Shown in pieces: positions 12,526 to 23,640 of a DNA stretch of 64,000 nt. Numbering within the stretch: position 1 is the stretch's first letter; every line of letters begins with the position of its first letter. The notes under the pieces are model-generated. The model was not told the origin of the DNA and did no database searches. It saw only the letters and a program-made list of their open reading frames with translations. A program made the translations under genes and the position numbers. The stretch comes from Tiliqua scincoides. Taxonomy: Eukaryota; Chordata; Lepidosauria; Squamata; Scincidae. The stretch lies in the NCBI RefSeq assembly GCF_035046505.1, contig NC_089824.1, positions 224,210,244 through 224,274,243 of the forward strand, given 5' to 3'.

Positions 12526-13926
12526 TAATTTAAATGCAAACTGTCTCTCAGGTCGCCCTTAGGAAAGACTGTGGCCTAAATACTAACCTCTGCCCCAGGC
12601 AGATTTCTCAAGTTTGTCTTGCACTGAGCTTGATGCTTTTTCCTCAGCAAAGGTCCTTGTGGAAAAAGTTTCAAAGGCGGCATCTGACCCCTCCTGCTGA
12701 CCACGATCTGATCTGGCTGCTCCTGCTGCTGGAGGAGTCCTGGAGCTCTGCTCCCATTGGACTCCACCCCTCTTCCCCAAGCTGCCTTTGGGTACCTCCT
12801 CTCCAGGTAGGACTGGAACGGCTGCCACAGTGTGCCTGACAGTCCCATCCCAGCAAGACAGTTCAGTAGTTGCAGGCTCTGTGCCCCTGTGCCTGTATCT
12901 GGAGAGGACGGCCACAAGTTTGCAGGCCTTGTCTAGATCCAGACGGGATGACTAGAGGGATGCGTTCTAAATGGGCTTGCCTTCAAGGAGCCATTTCGAC
13001 ACTCCCCGACACAAAATACTGCTGCAAAGTGTGTTTGGATGGTGCTCGTTCCTTGGAAGACGTGGCTCTGCTGTTCTACCAGCTGCAGCACTTGGCTGCT
13101 GGTCTCGTCCTTTCCATATCTTGAAATGCTGCTTGTTACCTTTAAAGCCCCAAGAGTCTTGGACCCAGATTTATGGGCTGCAGTTATACGCACCGGGGGA
13201 CGACGACCCATAAATCAGGTGCAAAGCATATTTGTTGTGTCTATGGTTAGGTGCATTTTTCTGAGGAGACCAGGAAGTCTGCACTGTATCCAGCACAAGC
13301 CCCATGAATCTCCTCGGACTTGCCCCATCTCCTAAGGTGGCACAAGTCCAAGGAGAGTGGAGTGACTTGAAGCTGCTCCGCACTGCTCGGGTATGTGGGT
13401 TAGGATCTGGCATAAGAGCCGGATCCCAGCCCCTCCTCCCATTCCCCACCTGCCCCCAGGACCGCCCTCTGCCTTCCCTCCCCCAGAACGTTTCCCTCTC
13501 ATCTCTTCCCCGCCCTCCACAGAGCCTTGCCTCTGCTGAGCTTGGCCAACGGAAGGCTCACTCCCTCCATTTGCGTGGAGGCTGAATTCAACCTCCATGG
13601 GTCATCGCACCTTCACAAGCCGGCCCAGCCAACTCTCCAGGAGGTGCAAACATGCCTTAGGCACATTTGCGACTCTCCTGGGCCAGCGCAAGGGACTTGA
13701 GCCGGCCCAAGGGCAAGTCAGGATTCCACCCGTAATGAAAAAATGGGGCTCAGCATGCTGCATGCGTTGCTTGTGGTTGTGGCTGCAGCCCTGTGCACAT
13801 GACTGGGAGTGAGGCAGCCTGTGCTGTTTGGGGGAGGACTTATTTTGAGAACTGATCAATTGGAGTGGTGGGCTTTTCATCTGTTTGTCTAGGACAGGTT
13901 AACCCACTGAAGCCTCATGTGCTTGT
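12526..13926. other. Mostly unassigned; possible L2-like remnant at 13060-13330
   Basis: 13070-13190 resembles the L2 reverse transcriptase tail (CTTTAAAGCCCC followed by TTGGACCCAGATTTATGGG), much decayed. The rest shows only short non-conserved frames. Confidence 0.3.
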
Positions 13927-14400
13927 ACAGGTTGAGTCTCAGTGTCCAGGAGGGTTCTGTTCCCAGAACCCCCGTGGATGCCAAAAATTGCGTTAAAGGA
14001 AATCCACTTTAAAACTATGCTCCTTTGCTCAGCGATTTAAAAATAGCCTTGCTTACTTTTGCAATGCACAACAGAGACTGCAGGCAGACAATCAATCAGT
14101 CTCTCTCCAGGCGCTTAGAAAGGCTTCACTCTGAGCCAGCGACCCTTCCCTTCCACTTTCCACTTTCACTTCCACTTTGCATTCTTTCACGTGCTTGGGG
14201 AGGGGGAGGAAGGGTCACTTGCTTCCTAGTGAAGCTGTTCTAAGTGCCTGGAGAGAGATTGTCTGCCTCTGTTACAATGGTAAGTGAGACTGTTGTTAAA
14301 GGACATTTTTTCCTTTAATTGAAAGGGCTCTTCCCATCTCATTGAGATAAACTGCTGGTGAAAAATCCGTGGAGAATTTGGTTATACCTGGAGTATTTGG
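13927..14400. mobile_element. Tigger-like MITE, copy 2 (candidate)
   Basis: Begins TACAGGTTGAGTCTCAGTG and includes ACCCCCGTGGATGCC. The right part has AAAATCCGTGGAGAATTTGG and a doubled GGTTATACCTGGAG. Collinear with copy 1 (1415). TA-flanked ends suggest the Tc1/mariner group. Confidence 0.5.
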
Positions 14401-14535
14401 TTATACCTGGAGTATTTTGATAGAAAGGCGGTTATTAATGTTTTAAGAGAAATGTTACAGTATGACGATGAGTTTGCAGCAACAGTGTAACCTGTGACTT
14501 GTGAATAGATCTGTTGAAGGAAGAAGTTCTTCTCT

Positions 14536-15811
14536 CTCTGAGGCAGCGGTTTGCAACTGCTGTGCCACGGCACACTAGTGTGCCGTGAGGCAGCCTCAGG
14601 TGTGCTGCAGGGCCAGAGGGGGCAGGCAGCGGCCAAGCGCAGGAGAAGCAGCTGCTTTGACCCTCACGTGGCAGTGGTGGAAAAGGAGCAGCCAGGGCTG
14701 CTTTGCATCTCCTGCTGTGAGCAAGAGGAAGTCTGCAACACGATCCTCATTTACCTGGAAGTAAGTCTCATTGACTATTATGGGGCTTACTTCTGAGTAG
14801 ACACGCCTAGGATTGTGTATGAGGCCCCTTGTTGCCTGCCCCACGTGCTGATTGGGCAGCCAGAGGAGCCTGGAGGAGGTCTGGGCAGAGTGAGTGAGAA
14901 GGAGGGAGCCAGGGGCAGGCAAGCAGGTAGGAAGCCAGCCTAAGAATGGGCTGGCTTGGCTCAGGGTCCACAACAGTCCCTTCTCCTTGCCACAGTTGCC
15001 TGCAGCTCCCCAAAGCGACCCTCCCTGCCTTTCCTTTGCCTTTCAGAAGAAGGGCGCTGGGCCACAATCCTGTCCACACTTTCCTGGGAATAAGCCCCAC
15101 TGACTCTAATGGGGCTTACTTCTGAGTAGACATGCATGGGCTGAGCTCTCAGGCTCCTCTCCTAGCCCCACTTTCCTGGGAGTAAGCCCCATTGACTATA
15201 AGGGGACTTACTTCTGAGTAGACATGCGTGAGATTGAGCTTTTAGTAACACTTTTTTCTGAAATACAGGAGCAAGCAGTTGGCAGTGGGGAGGAGAGAAT
15301 GTGAGGCAAGTGATTCTGGACCTTGGGAAGGTGGGGATGAGTGAGGGGAGGTACAGTAGGAGAGGTGCTAACTGCAGTTAGGAGAGGAGGGGGGAATGTG
15401 CCTGTGGGAAGGGGTGGGGTGGGGGAGAGGAAGTGCCAATGGCCTGCTCCTGTATTTGAGAAAAAAGAGTACAACCAAAAGCCCAAGCCTAGGCATGTCT
15501 ACTCAGAAGTAAGACTCACAGGCACATTCCCCACCAATGTCCCCCCTAGTCTTTGGCTGCAATCCTAACCACACTTTCCTGAGAGTAAGCCCCATTGAAC
15601 AAAATAGGACTTACTTCTGAGTAGTGCCCTGAGTCATTAGGATTGTGCCCTTTGTCATGTAATGATTTAATTGTATTAATTATATTAATTTAAAATTTAT
15701 TGTAATGTAGTAATTTAATGTAAGTAAAAAAACTGGGAGTGTGCCTTGACAATTTTAGTGCTTTGACAGTGTGCTGTGAGCTCAACAAGGCTGAAAATGG
15801 CTGCTCTGAGG
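14536..15811. mobile_element. Non-autonomous hAT, enlarged to 1.26 kb
   Basis: Element 14544-15803 between perfect 8-bp duplications CTCTGAGG (14536-14543, 15804-15811). Ends CAGCGGTTTGCAAC and GCTGAAAATGGCTG are imperfect inverted repeats (10 of 14). Outer parts match the 229-bp element at 57468 (GGCACACTAGTGTGCCGTGA, AGTGTGCTGTGAGC). The middle contains five short palindromic units. Confidence 0.8.
14752..15648. repeat. Five palindromic units inside the hAT
   Basis: Units at about 14752-14818, 15068-15136, 15166-15232, 15475-15530 (opposite side) and 15558-15648. Each pairs AGTAAGCCCCATTGA with an inverse such as ATGGGGCTTACTTCTGAGTA. The last has perfect 9-bp ends CAATCCTAA/TTAGGATTG. Confidence 0.75.
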
Positions 15812-16203
15812 GGATGTGCCCTCTGGCTGCACACTGCGGTATAGACGCCCTGGCATATTTAGGGGGGATCAAGGGGGACAAGTGCTTCTGGGCAGCACTT
15901 CTGCGGGGGGCACTACTGCCATCCACTGCCCCCCATGCCACCACCTGTGGTTCCCCCCCCCCAAAGCAAAAAATGCCTGCAGTGCTGCTGGCTCTTTTGC
16001 TTAAAAAAAAATGAATCTGTGCTGATTGGAGGGTTCAGCTTCTTCCCCTTGTAAAAAAAGTGGGAGAAGGGGCGGCCTTCAGATTGGCTCAGTAATACCT
16101 GAAGTAATTGCGGTGACGTGACTATGTCACTGCAGTTGCTTCCTGTCTGGGGGCATCACTTTATCCCTTGGCCCCAGACAGCAGGGTGACCAGGAACACC
16201 CCT

Positions 16204-16647
16204 GTGTAGAGCAGGGGTGCCCAAACCCCGGCCCGGGGGCCACTTGTGGTCCTCGGGATCTCCCAATCTGGCCTGTAGGGAGCCCCCAGTCTCCAATGAG
16301 CCTTTGGCCCTTCAGAGACTTGCTGGAGCCCATGCTGCCTGACGCAGCTGCTCTCAACATGAGGAGCACTGTTCAACCTCTCACTTGAGCTGCGGGATGA
16401 GGGCTCCCTCTTCTACTTGCTGTATCACATCTGTGATGCAGCAGTGGCAGTGAAGGAAAGGCTGGCCCTGCTTTGGGCAAGATCTTTTATAGCCCTTGAG
16501 CTAAGTTCCATCGCTAATAAATTAATTTATGTAAATTTATTCAAATTTTAAATGTAAATTAATTCTTTTTTCCCCCAGCCCCTGACACAATGTCAGAGAG
16601 ATGATGTGGCCCTCCTGCCAAAATGTTTGGACACCCCTGGTGTAGAG
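16204..16647. mobile_element. Non-autonomous hAT transposon, copy 2
   Basis: Element 16212-16639 (428 bp), same family and orientation as 4133-4544, flanked by perfect 8-bp duplications GTGTAGAG (16204-16211, 16640-16647). Ends CAGGGGTGCCCAAAC and GTTTGGACACCCCTG. Confidence 0.94.
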
Positions 16648-17744
16648 GGGCTTCATTGACACACTGGTCCATGCAGCTTGGGCGTTCTTTCTTCGGCTTG
16701 TCTTGTTCCTTTTGACTACTAGTATTAGAGAGAGCGTCCCAGTTTAAAGTAGCCCCTTGATCTAGTTGTGTCTGCCAGATCTGGACAAACACCCCCTGTT
16801 CCTTGTCCTGCTGCACCTTCCTCAGTGCTGAATAAAAGTCTTCCAGTGGTGGGTTTGGATGGCGAACCTGAGTGAAGCCAAGTGACAGTGTGGGAAGAGT
16901 CTCTGGGGAGAGGGAACCTCTCTGGCAAGGCTGCTTATCACCACAGCTGCTAAGCGTGACTCGGGTAGCTCAACCAAGAAGTAGCATTTTGGAGTGAGTG
17001 AAAGGTGCCTGCAGTTCATCAAGGAGCTTCTTTTGTTTTTTTAAAAGTTTCCTTGGCCTGCTCTTCTCCCTTCATAATTGTTCTTTAATTCCTTTGCAAG
17101 TGTATGTGAGTTCACCACTCCCATGAGTGATCTTGAGAGTTCTTGGAACAGGCAATGACGATGGCCCTCTCAGCCTCAGGTTTGCTCCAGGCTGCCTGCT
17201 GGCATGTGTGGAGGGGGCGACTTTACAGGGCACCATTGTGTGGGCAACCATTTTCCACCTGGTCCTTCATCCTTCACCACTCTAGTGGACTGGAATGTGT
17301 GATTGCATGGAGTAACTCCCCCCCCCCATCCTTCTGGCTTCCTTTTCTTGGCAGTTGCATGCCAAGGGAACATGACCGCTGTGGGGACCCCAAAAGATGC
17401 CAACCTTTTTTGGTTGGGCAGTGGGGTTAGGGGCCAGCTTGCCACCTGCCCGTTTGGCCTTGCCTTTTCTCCAAGGCTCCTCGGCTGTAGGTTCCAGGAG
17501 AACAGCCTGGTGCCTGGGTGAGCCTGGGCTTCAGCTGACTGCCTGCACCCTGGACTTGGACGTGGAGGACTTCTTCAACGGCGGCGTGGTCCGATCTCGC
17601 TGATACAATAAAAGTGGTCTTCCAGAGTGCCTTTCCTGACCCTCTGTGGTGGTCTTTGTACTTTGATGCTCTTTCTTGTCAATGTGTTGATGCTCTTTTC
17701 TTTGTTTCGTAGCATTGAACAGACGGGTTGATTATTCTTTTCAG
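16648..17744. other. Unassigned sequence upstream of NCOA5 coding exon 1
   Basis: Presumed NCOA5 intron. No alternative coding exon, CpG island or promoter signal seen. The C run near 17320 is simple sequence. Confidence 0.35.
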
Positions 17745-17773
17745 ATATTAATAAAGCAGCGGAAAGAAGAAAT

Positions 17774-17811
17774 ATGAATAAGGCTCCCCCAAGGTCCAGC
17801 CCATCGCGCAG
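17774..17811 (+). CDS. NCOA5: NCOA5 first coding exon
   Basis: Encodes MNKAPPRSSPSR and two bases of the next codon, then a gtaaag donor. The exon probably begins at 17745 after a pyrimidine tract and tttcag, leaving 29 nt of 5' UTR. Human NCOA5 also has its start codon in a second exon behind a non-coding first exon. Confidence 0.9.
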
Positions 17812-20800
17812 GTAAAGTACCCTGAAGCAACAGTGTGGGCCCAGGGCAGCCTTGCTGCCTCCTCTGCTCCCAGCAGGACACCTCTGTGGCAGGGAATCTT
17901 GGAAGGATTCCACATTCCTGGCTGGCGGCTGCCCACAGGTGGCAAACCTCGTTTGCTGCTGGGCTTATCCCGAGCGCAGCCCAGGCTGGGGGGCTGCCTG
18001 CCTCTGGAGTGTCCCTGGGGAACACTGAAGAGCCTCGAGCGTCCTGCGGGACGTGCCAAGAGGAGAAGGCAGCAACCGTCAGTCGTTGCAATGAAGGGCA
18101 GAGGCTGGAGGGAAGTCCTTTCCCTCAGGCAGTCATGCGGGTTCTCACACTGCAGCTGCTGGCACTTGCTTTGCTGTCTGGGCCATGCCCTGTTGGGGCT
18201 ATACCCAACATGCATGGGTGCCTGGATTGGCATGAGCACCTAGCTATGCACAAGCCCCACGCCTGGCTGTCACTTCTGCTAGGACAGGAGCTAGGCCGTG
18301 GCTGGGGGTGCCAGTGGCTGGAGCGCAAGCGGGTGCCAAGGCATCATTCCAGATGCCAGTGGCCAGAGCGCAAGCGGGCGCCAGGGCATGAGAATGCCCT
18401 GAGTGCTGTGGGCAGAGCACACACGGGCACCAAGGTATTGCTCTGCCCCGGGTGCCAGTGGCCAGAGCGCCAGTGGGCCGCTTACCCGAGCTCTTGCACC
18501 GTGGCCTGTCCTAGTGGCCCAGTGGGCACGAGCGCCTTCTCCATTCAAGAATTGTAGCCCCCCTGCAGGAGGGGAGCAGGCGTTGTTTCCCTCCTGCTGG
18601 CCTTTCCTGTCCTGACTCTGTGGCCGTTCTGGGGCACCCCAGTGAAACGTGCAGCTCGGCTGGGCTTGGGGAGATGCTGTTCAAGTGCACAGGTAAATGC
18701 ACAGTGTTGCTCTGAGCCTGGGACCCAGGAGGGCAAGAAGTGAGTCCTCAGTGGTGTTCAGAGCTGCCCTCTGGAGTTTGAGCTGAGCAGGCGGACTTGC
18801 GGAGGGCGGACCAGGCCTGGTCCTGGGGTTCCAGTCGGAAGGAGTGTGCTTCCTTCCTCCGTGGGAGGCCAGGAGGCCCCTGGGCCTGTCCTGTGCCCTG
18901 AAGCTTCCTAAGCACGCTGCGAGGTGGGATTCTGGTGGTCTTTCTGGGACTCCTGGCCTGTCATCCCGGGAACATGTTCTGGAAGACTCAGTGTTGTTAC
19001 TCCTGGGGTGGTGTGCACGTGAAACTAGTGTCCTGTTCTTGGGGAGAGCCATACTCCTGTGGCTTGGGTGGAGTCCACAGCCCATCTCCTGTGGCAGCAC
19101 TTAGGTTCTTCAGAGGCCGGGGCAGGTTTGGATTATGGGTTACGTATAGATTCCCAAAGGAGACTGGGTGAGCTGGCTTTTCGGAACAGTGCTGACGGCA
19201 GGGCCGATCTCACCACAGGCGTAAAAGTATTTTGGGGCCTGTCTTACTAATCCCCTCTCATAGGAAACTGGTGGGAATGGGGGAGTACTTTAGTAGCTTT
19301 GCAAACATGGATTGAAGTGGTCAGTACCAGATGGGACTGCAGCACTTTAGGCTGTGGGTGGGTCAAAGGACTGAATGCACCTCTGGACAACTCATCCCTG
19401 CATGTAGAAAGCGTGTGTGTCAGGGCTCTGATTTTGAAGCCAGTTTTCTTCCTGATATGTGGAGAAGGCCCTTTTTGGTACAGAAGACTGTCCAGCCCTG
19501 GGAGCCCCTCCCCCCAGTAGCCCCCAGGTGTGGTGCAGCTTGGGGGAGAGATCAGCCATTCTCAGCAAGGGAACCTGGCACCTGGACACCTCAGTACCTG
19601 GACACCTAGGCACACAAAGCTCATTCGCTCTTGGCTGTTCTGAGAGTTGTGTTTCAGTAGAAGGCGAGTGGGGGCCTCAGCCAGCAGTTCAGCCCAACCC
19701 ACTGGTAGCTCCTCCCTAAAGGGTTTTCCTGGTCTCTCTTTTAGAGAAACCTTTGCGTATGGTGAGAGGGATGCCAGGCGTGATCGTTCTCCTCCCCGAG
19801 GCAGTCCACGCAGAGAAGCTCGGGACAGTAGAAATGGCAGAGATTCCAGAGAAGGGCGGGACCTTCGCGTGCGTGATGTGCGTGGTCCCAGGGATTTCCA
19901 GGACCCCCGAGATATGCGAGACCTGAGAGATCCTCAAGATGTGCGAGGCCCCCGGGATCCACTCTGTGACCGCGACCGGGATATGCGGGAGCCTCCCTAC
20001 AGGTATTTCTCAACGGCAGCAGCAGGGAGTGGGAGAGGATTCGGGGTGTCCACTGAAGCTGCTGGAGTGCGTGCGGCTGAGGACGAGGCTTGGGGGCTGC
20101 TGCAGTCCAAACACGAAGTCACTAACTGTCCACTCCGTAGACGAGAAGAGGGCTATGACCGCTATGGGCGAGCAGAGGACTACTACCGGAGAAGGGACGA
20201 CCCGTATTTGGATCGCTACCGGGACCACTTGAACAAGCCCGCCTTGAGTGCTGAAGGTCAGTGTCAGGTGGACCCTTTGCTGTGGTCCAGACTGGCTGGA
20301 GGGAGTGAGGTGGGGGGGGGGAGGAATTTTGGCCAGGAAGGGCAAGCAGGCGGGAAGGAGCTTGGCCTTGATTCTGCGAGTTCTCCTGCTCAGAGCGCAT
20401 GAAGCGGGAAGAGCGGCGCCGGGAGGAGCTGTATCGCCAGTTCTTTGAGGACATCAAGAGGCGCATTGATGCGGAGCGCCCTGTGGACTGTTCTGTGGTT
20501 GTGGTCAACAAGCAGACCAAGTAAGAGCCTGGGAGGGAGGCTGGCTGAGGCCACCCGCAGCTGGGGAGGAGGAGCCTGGGCTTGAGGACTCTCCTCCCGG
20601 TGTCTGTGGCCTGGGCCCCGGCTGTGGTGCTTGTAGCGTTAGGCGAGCCTGACCCAGAGGGGTGAGGCGGGACTCGTGTCAGCCCCTCTCCTGACGCAGC
20701 AGCAGGAGAGCCACTGGCTGTGCAGCCTGCGCTCTGGGAGCCCTCCTCGTGCACTCACTTCTTACTTGGTGCGGCTTTCCTTTTGCACAGGGAGTACGCC

Positions 20801-22882
20801 GAGTCAGTGGGGCGGAAGGTGCGCGACCTGGGCATGATGGTGGACCTGATCTTCCTCAATTCAGAGATGTCTTTGCAACAGGCCCTTGACGACGTGAGCC
20901 GAGGGGGGTCTCCTTTTGCCATTGTCATCACCCAGCAGCACCAGATTCACCACTCCTGCACGGTCAACATCATGTTCGGCACCCCCCAAGGTACGAGGGC
21001 CGGAGTGTTGCCGGAGCCGGCTCAGAGCGCTGCTGGCAGTGGCCTGACACGGTTTGGCCGGTGAGGGAGTTTCTGCCTGGCCTCCTGTTTGGCAGCAGGA
21101 GCAGAGCACGCAGCCCCGGCCTGTCGCTCCTGACCCCCTTTGGAAAGAGGCTTCAGGCCCTGAGCAGGTCTGTGCAGTCCTGCTCAGGAAGCGAAGGGGC
21201 TTCAACTGGGGCTGCTCTTCGCTTCTCTTCTTTAAAGCAGAGCCTCGCCTCTCCCTGCCTGCCGCCTGCCCGTTGAACCCGCTGCGTGACTTAAGGGCAG
21301 ATGTCAGCTGCTGAGTTTGGGTTTTCTCATTCGTTGGAGAATTCCTTCCCAGGCCGCAGACCTCATGTTGGGGGCATCTTTCTTGGCTCTTGCAGGCCTC
21401 GTTGGCAGGTCTGCATGGGGAGTGTTGCCCTGTGACTTCTCTGGCACACTTAGGCAGTTTTTGCTTGAGGTTTTGCCCCACAGTAACTCTGCCCTCTGAG
21501 GGAGGTCCTCCCACTGCTCTGGCAACCACAGCAGAGATGAGTGCAGCTTTCCGTTGCCTGGAGCCCTTCAGAAGAGCAGGGAAGGTGTCCAGCTGCAGGA
21601 GAGACGCTCCTGGGAAACGAGACCTCTCGGGAGGGGCTGCCCTGCGCTTTGCTAAGGGGCTCCTGGCTCCTTGTGGGGTTGTTAGTCGGGATCAGGCAGC
21701 GCTGCATGGCCTCATGTAATCTCTCCTGCCCCAGAGCACCGAAATATGCCCCAAGCGGATGCCATGGTGCTGGTGGCCAGGAACTATGAGCGCTACAAGA
21801 CAGAGATCCGGGAGAAGGAGCGGGAGGAGATCGCCAGGCAGGCTGCCAAGATGGCTGACGAGACGATTCTGCAGGAGCGGGAGCGCCCATCTTCTGTGGA
21901 GGAGGGTCCTCGGGGAGGCCACCCCGCAGGCATCCAGGCTCTCCTGAACCTACTGGCAGACAACCGCTACTTGACCACGGAAGAGATGGACAAGCTCATC
22001 AACTACCTGCGAGAGCGCAAGGAGCGGCAGCTGCGAGCAAACGCCAGTTCTCTTTCCGGTGAGTCCTCGGTGGCCTGGCCCAGTTGGGGCGGAAGGAGAA
22101 TGCTCTGAGCCAAAAGGCTGCTCCTCCCACCCCCATCGGATGGATTCAGGCTCTCTGTTCCGAGCGTTTGCAGTTAGCGTGAGAACGCATCGGTGTGGGG
22201 GTCTGATGTGTGGCACAGAAAGGGGCTTACTCCTGTCTCCTCTTCTCTTGCAGCCTCGCTTCCCAGGCAGGCCCTCGGGTCATCCGCAGGGTCCTCGTTG
22301 ACCAGCTCAGCCGGCCTGCCAGGCTCCCAAGCCCACCAGAGCAGCCAGGCCCTGCCGTCGTCCGCCTCAGCCGTAGCAGCTTCCACTTCCCAGCAGGAGC
22401 TGCAGGCCAAGATCCTCAGCCTGTTCAACAGTGGGGCGGTGGCTGCGGCGGCGGCTGCCGTGGCGAACAGCGGTTCGGCTGGGGGAGCCTCACAGAACCC
22501 CGGCTTTGCCACGGGCTCTGGCGCTTCAGGCCGTTCTGCTCAGCTCGGTGCAGCTGGCCTGCCCCAGTCCCAGCAGAGGGCTTCAGCCCAAGGTCCGCAG
22601 TTTCCAAACCACCCAGGGTCTGCCAGGGGTGCTGGCCCACGAGCAGCAGCCCCACAGTCCTCCCAGCCGCTGTATCAGAACCGGGCCCCTGTCCCAAGCA
22701 GTGCTGCTGCCGCAAGGCCAACCTCTGGGATCAATTTTGACAATCCGAGTGTGCAGAAGGCACTGGACACTTTGATCCAGAGTGGCCCTGCCCTCTCCCA
22801 CCTGGTGAACCAGACAGTGGCGCAGTCCCGATCCGTGCCTCCCAGCCAGCAGTCCTTGGGCTCCTACCAGCGGCATTACTAA
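17774..22882 (+). CDS. NCOA5: Nuclear receptor coactivator 5, complete coding region (7 exons)
   Basis: Joined exons 17774-17811, 19745-20002, 20141-20256, 20394-20520, 20791-20990, 21735-22058 and 22254-22882 give 1692 nt, 563 residues plus stop; human NCOA5 is 579. All introns are GT-AG and all phases agree. Residues 13-98 are an RD/ER/SR dipeptide-rich region. About 165-265 form a fold related to the anticodon-binding domain of class II tRNA synthetases. An LXXLL-type receptor box, LLNLL, lies at about 316-320. The C-terminus is rich in Ala, Ser, Gln and Pro and ends GSYQRHY as in human. Known role: nuclear coregulator binding oestrogen receptors and NR1D2. The ATG chosen matches the human start (MNxAP) and sits 29 nt into an exon with a good acceptor. 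A non-coding first exon and promoter are expected upstream but were not found. The gene converges on SLC12A5. Confidence 0.96.
18306..18485. repeat. Minisatellite in NCOA5 first coding intron
   Basis: About 3.7 imperfect copies of a unit near 48 bp, each carrying GTGCCAGTGGCCAGAGCGC or a close variant followed by GGGCGCCA-like sequence. Local and GC-rich, it creates spurious open frames. Confidence 0.7.
19745..20002 (+). CDS. NCOA5: NCOA5 coding exon 2 (RD-rich)
   Basis: Residues about 13-98. Nearly every second residue is Arg paired with Asp, Glu or Ser, the hallmark of the NCOA5 N-terminus. Acceptor ttttag, donor aggtattt. This repeat-like stretch is where human and this protein differ most in length. 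Confidence 0.93.
20141..20256 (+). CDS. NCOA5: NCOA5 coding exon 3
   Basis: Residues about 99-137. It reads REEGYDRYGRAEDYYRRRDD and continues into a DRYRD stretch, matching the human EGSYDRYLRMDDYCRRKDD block. Acceptor ccgtag, donor aaggtcag. Flanking introns are 138 and 137 nt. Confidence 0.93.
20394..20520 (+). CDS. NCOA5: NCOA5 coding exon 4
   Basis: Residues about 138-179. ERMKREERRREELYRQFF followed by the start of the anticodon-binding-like fold (VDCSVVVVNKQTK). Highly conserved with human. Acceptor ctcag, donor gtaaga; the last codon is completed by the next exon. Confidence 0.94.
20791..20990 (+). CDS. NCOA5: NCOA5 coding exon 5 (core fold)
   Basis: Residues about 180-246. Begins KEYAESVGRKVRDLG and runs through SRGGSPFAIVITQQHQIH to NIMFGTPQ. 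This is the core of the anticodon-binding-like domain and nearly identical to human. Acceptor ttgcacag, donor aaggtacg. Confidence 0.95.
21735..22058 (+). CDS. NCOA5: NCOA5 coding exon 6 (receptor box)
   Basis: Residues about 247-354. Starts EHRNMPQADAMVLVARNYER, then a charged helix (REKEREEIARQAAKMADE), then the LXXLL-type box LLNLL followed by ADNRYLTTEEMDKLINYLRE. The human box is LINLL at the equivalent place. Acceptor cccag, donor gtgagt. Confidence 0.95.
22254..22882 (+). CDS. NCOA5: NCOA5 last coding exon
   Basis: Residues about 355-563. Low-complexity Ser/Ala/Gln/Pro region containing the conserved block QQELQAKILSLFNSG, an Ala run (about six), then GINFDNPSVQKALDTLIQSG and the SYQRHY end before TAA. 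It has more alanine than I recall for human and is the least conserved part of the gene. Confidence 0.95.
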
Positions 22883-23640
22883 GGCCAGCACAGGGCATCT
22901 CCCACTCCCTGCCCCAAATGCTCTGGAGTGCGCATGCCCCCCTTCCCATTTGTCCTCACCCAGGTAGCACTCTGCTCCTCCACCCTATGTGCCAGCCGAA
23001 GAAGGCTGTGCCAGTTCTGGGTTCCTTCAGAGACCTGGTGCTGCAGCAGCTCCACCTCTGTGCCCTCAGCTGGCTGTGAAGTTGTCTTCAGTGTGTGTGT
23101 GGGGGGGGGGTGTCTGAGCCCAGAGTGTAGAGGGGCTGCTCTGACTTGAGATGTTAATGAGGTCGAGAGTGGTCTGAGACCCCAAGAACCAGCCAAAGGA
23201 ATAGGGGTCTTCAACTTGGGTGGAAGTGAGTTGTGTGTCGTGGGGAGTCCTGGCCAAGGGCTTGAGCCTTCTTGTCAGGGAACCAGGAACTTGGCCACCA
23301 AGCAGTGCTCCTCCAGGACCTGTGGAGCAGCTCGAGACTTCTCTGAATGACCAAGAGGTGCCTCTGTGCTGCTTTCTGTGTTAACTTGTGCGGATCCCCC
23401 TTTGGAATTTGTACACACTTGAATGTTGGTTTTTCTTGCATTTGGAGCTGCCTGCTCAGAGATGTTTCTGGTGGGCCAGCTTGCTTAGCCCATTCCTGGA
23501 GCTGTAGATGTTTTGTTCTTGAATGGTTTTGTCATGTAGAGTCCTCTCTACTGTTAAGAGGACATTACTTTTTAATTAAAAAAATGAGCATATATATTCA
23601 TTCAGGAATATATAAATAAAAAATATAAAAGCCTCCAACT
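22883..23640 (+). other. NCOA5: NCOA5 3' UTR
   Basis: Follows the TAA and ends about 20 nt past an AATAAA at 23615-23620. It contains a GT then G run near 23092-23110 and a 7-bp perfect hairpin at 23541-23563. The exact cleavage point is inferred. Confidence 0.65.
23615..23620 (+). promoter_or_regulatory. NCOA5: NCOA5 poly(A) signal
   Basis: Canonical AATAAA in an A/T-rich tract 733 nt after the stop codon. No earlier canonical AATAAA was noticed between the stop and this site. Confidence 0.7.

Noticed and set aside
17835-18557. 240-codon open frame on plus
   Set aside because: Lies in the NCOA5 intron across a GC-rich minisatellite; no domain, no splice continuity.
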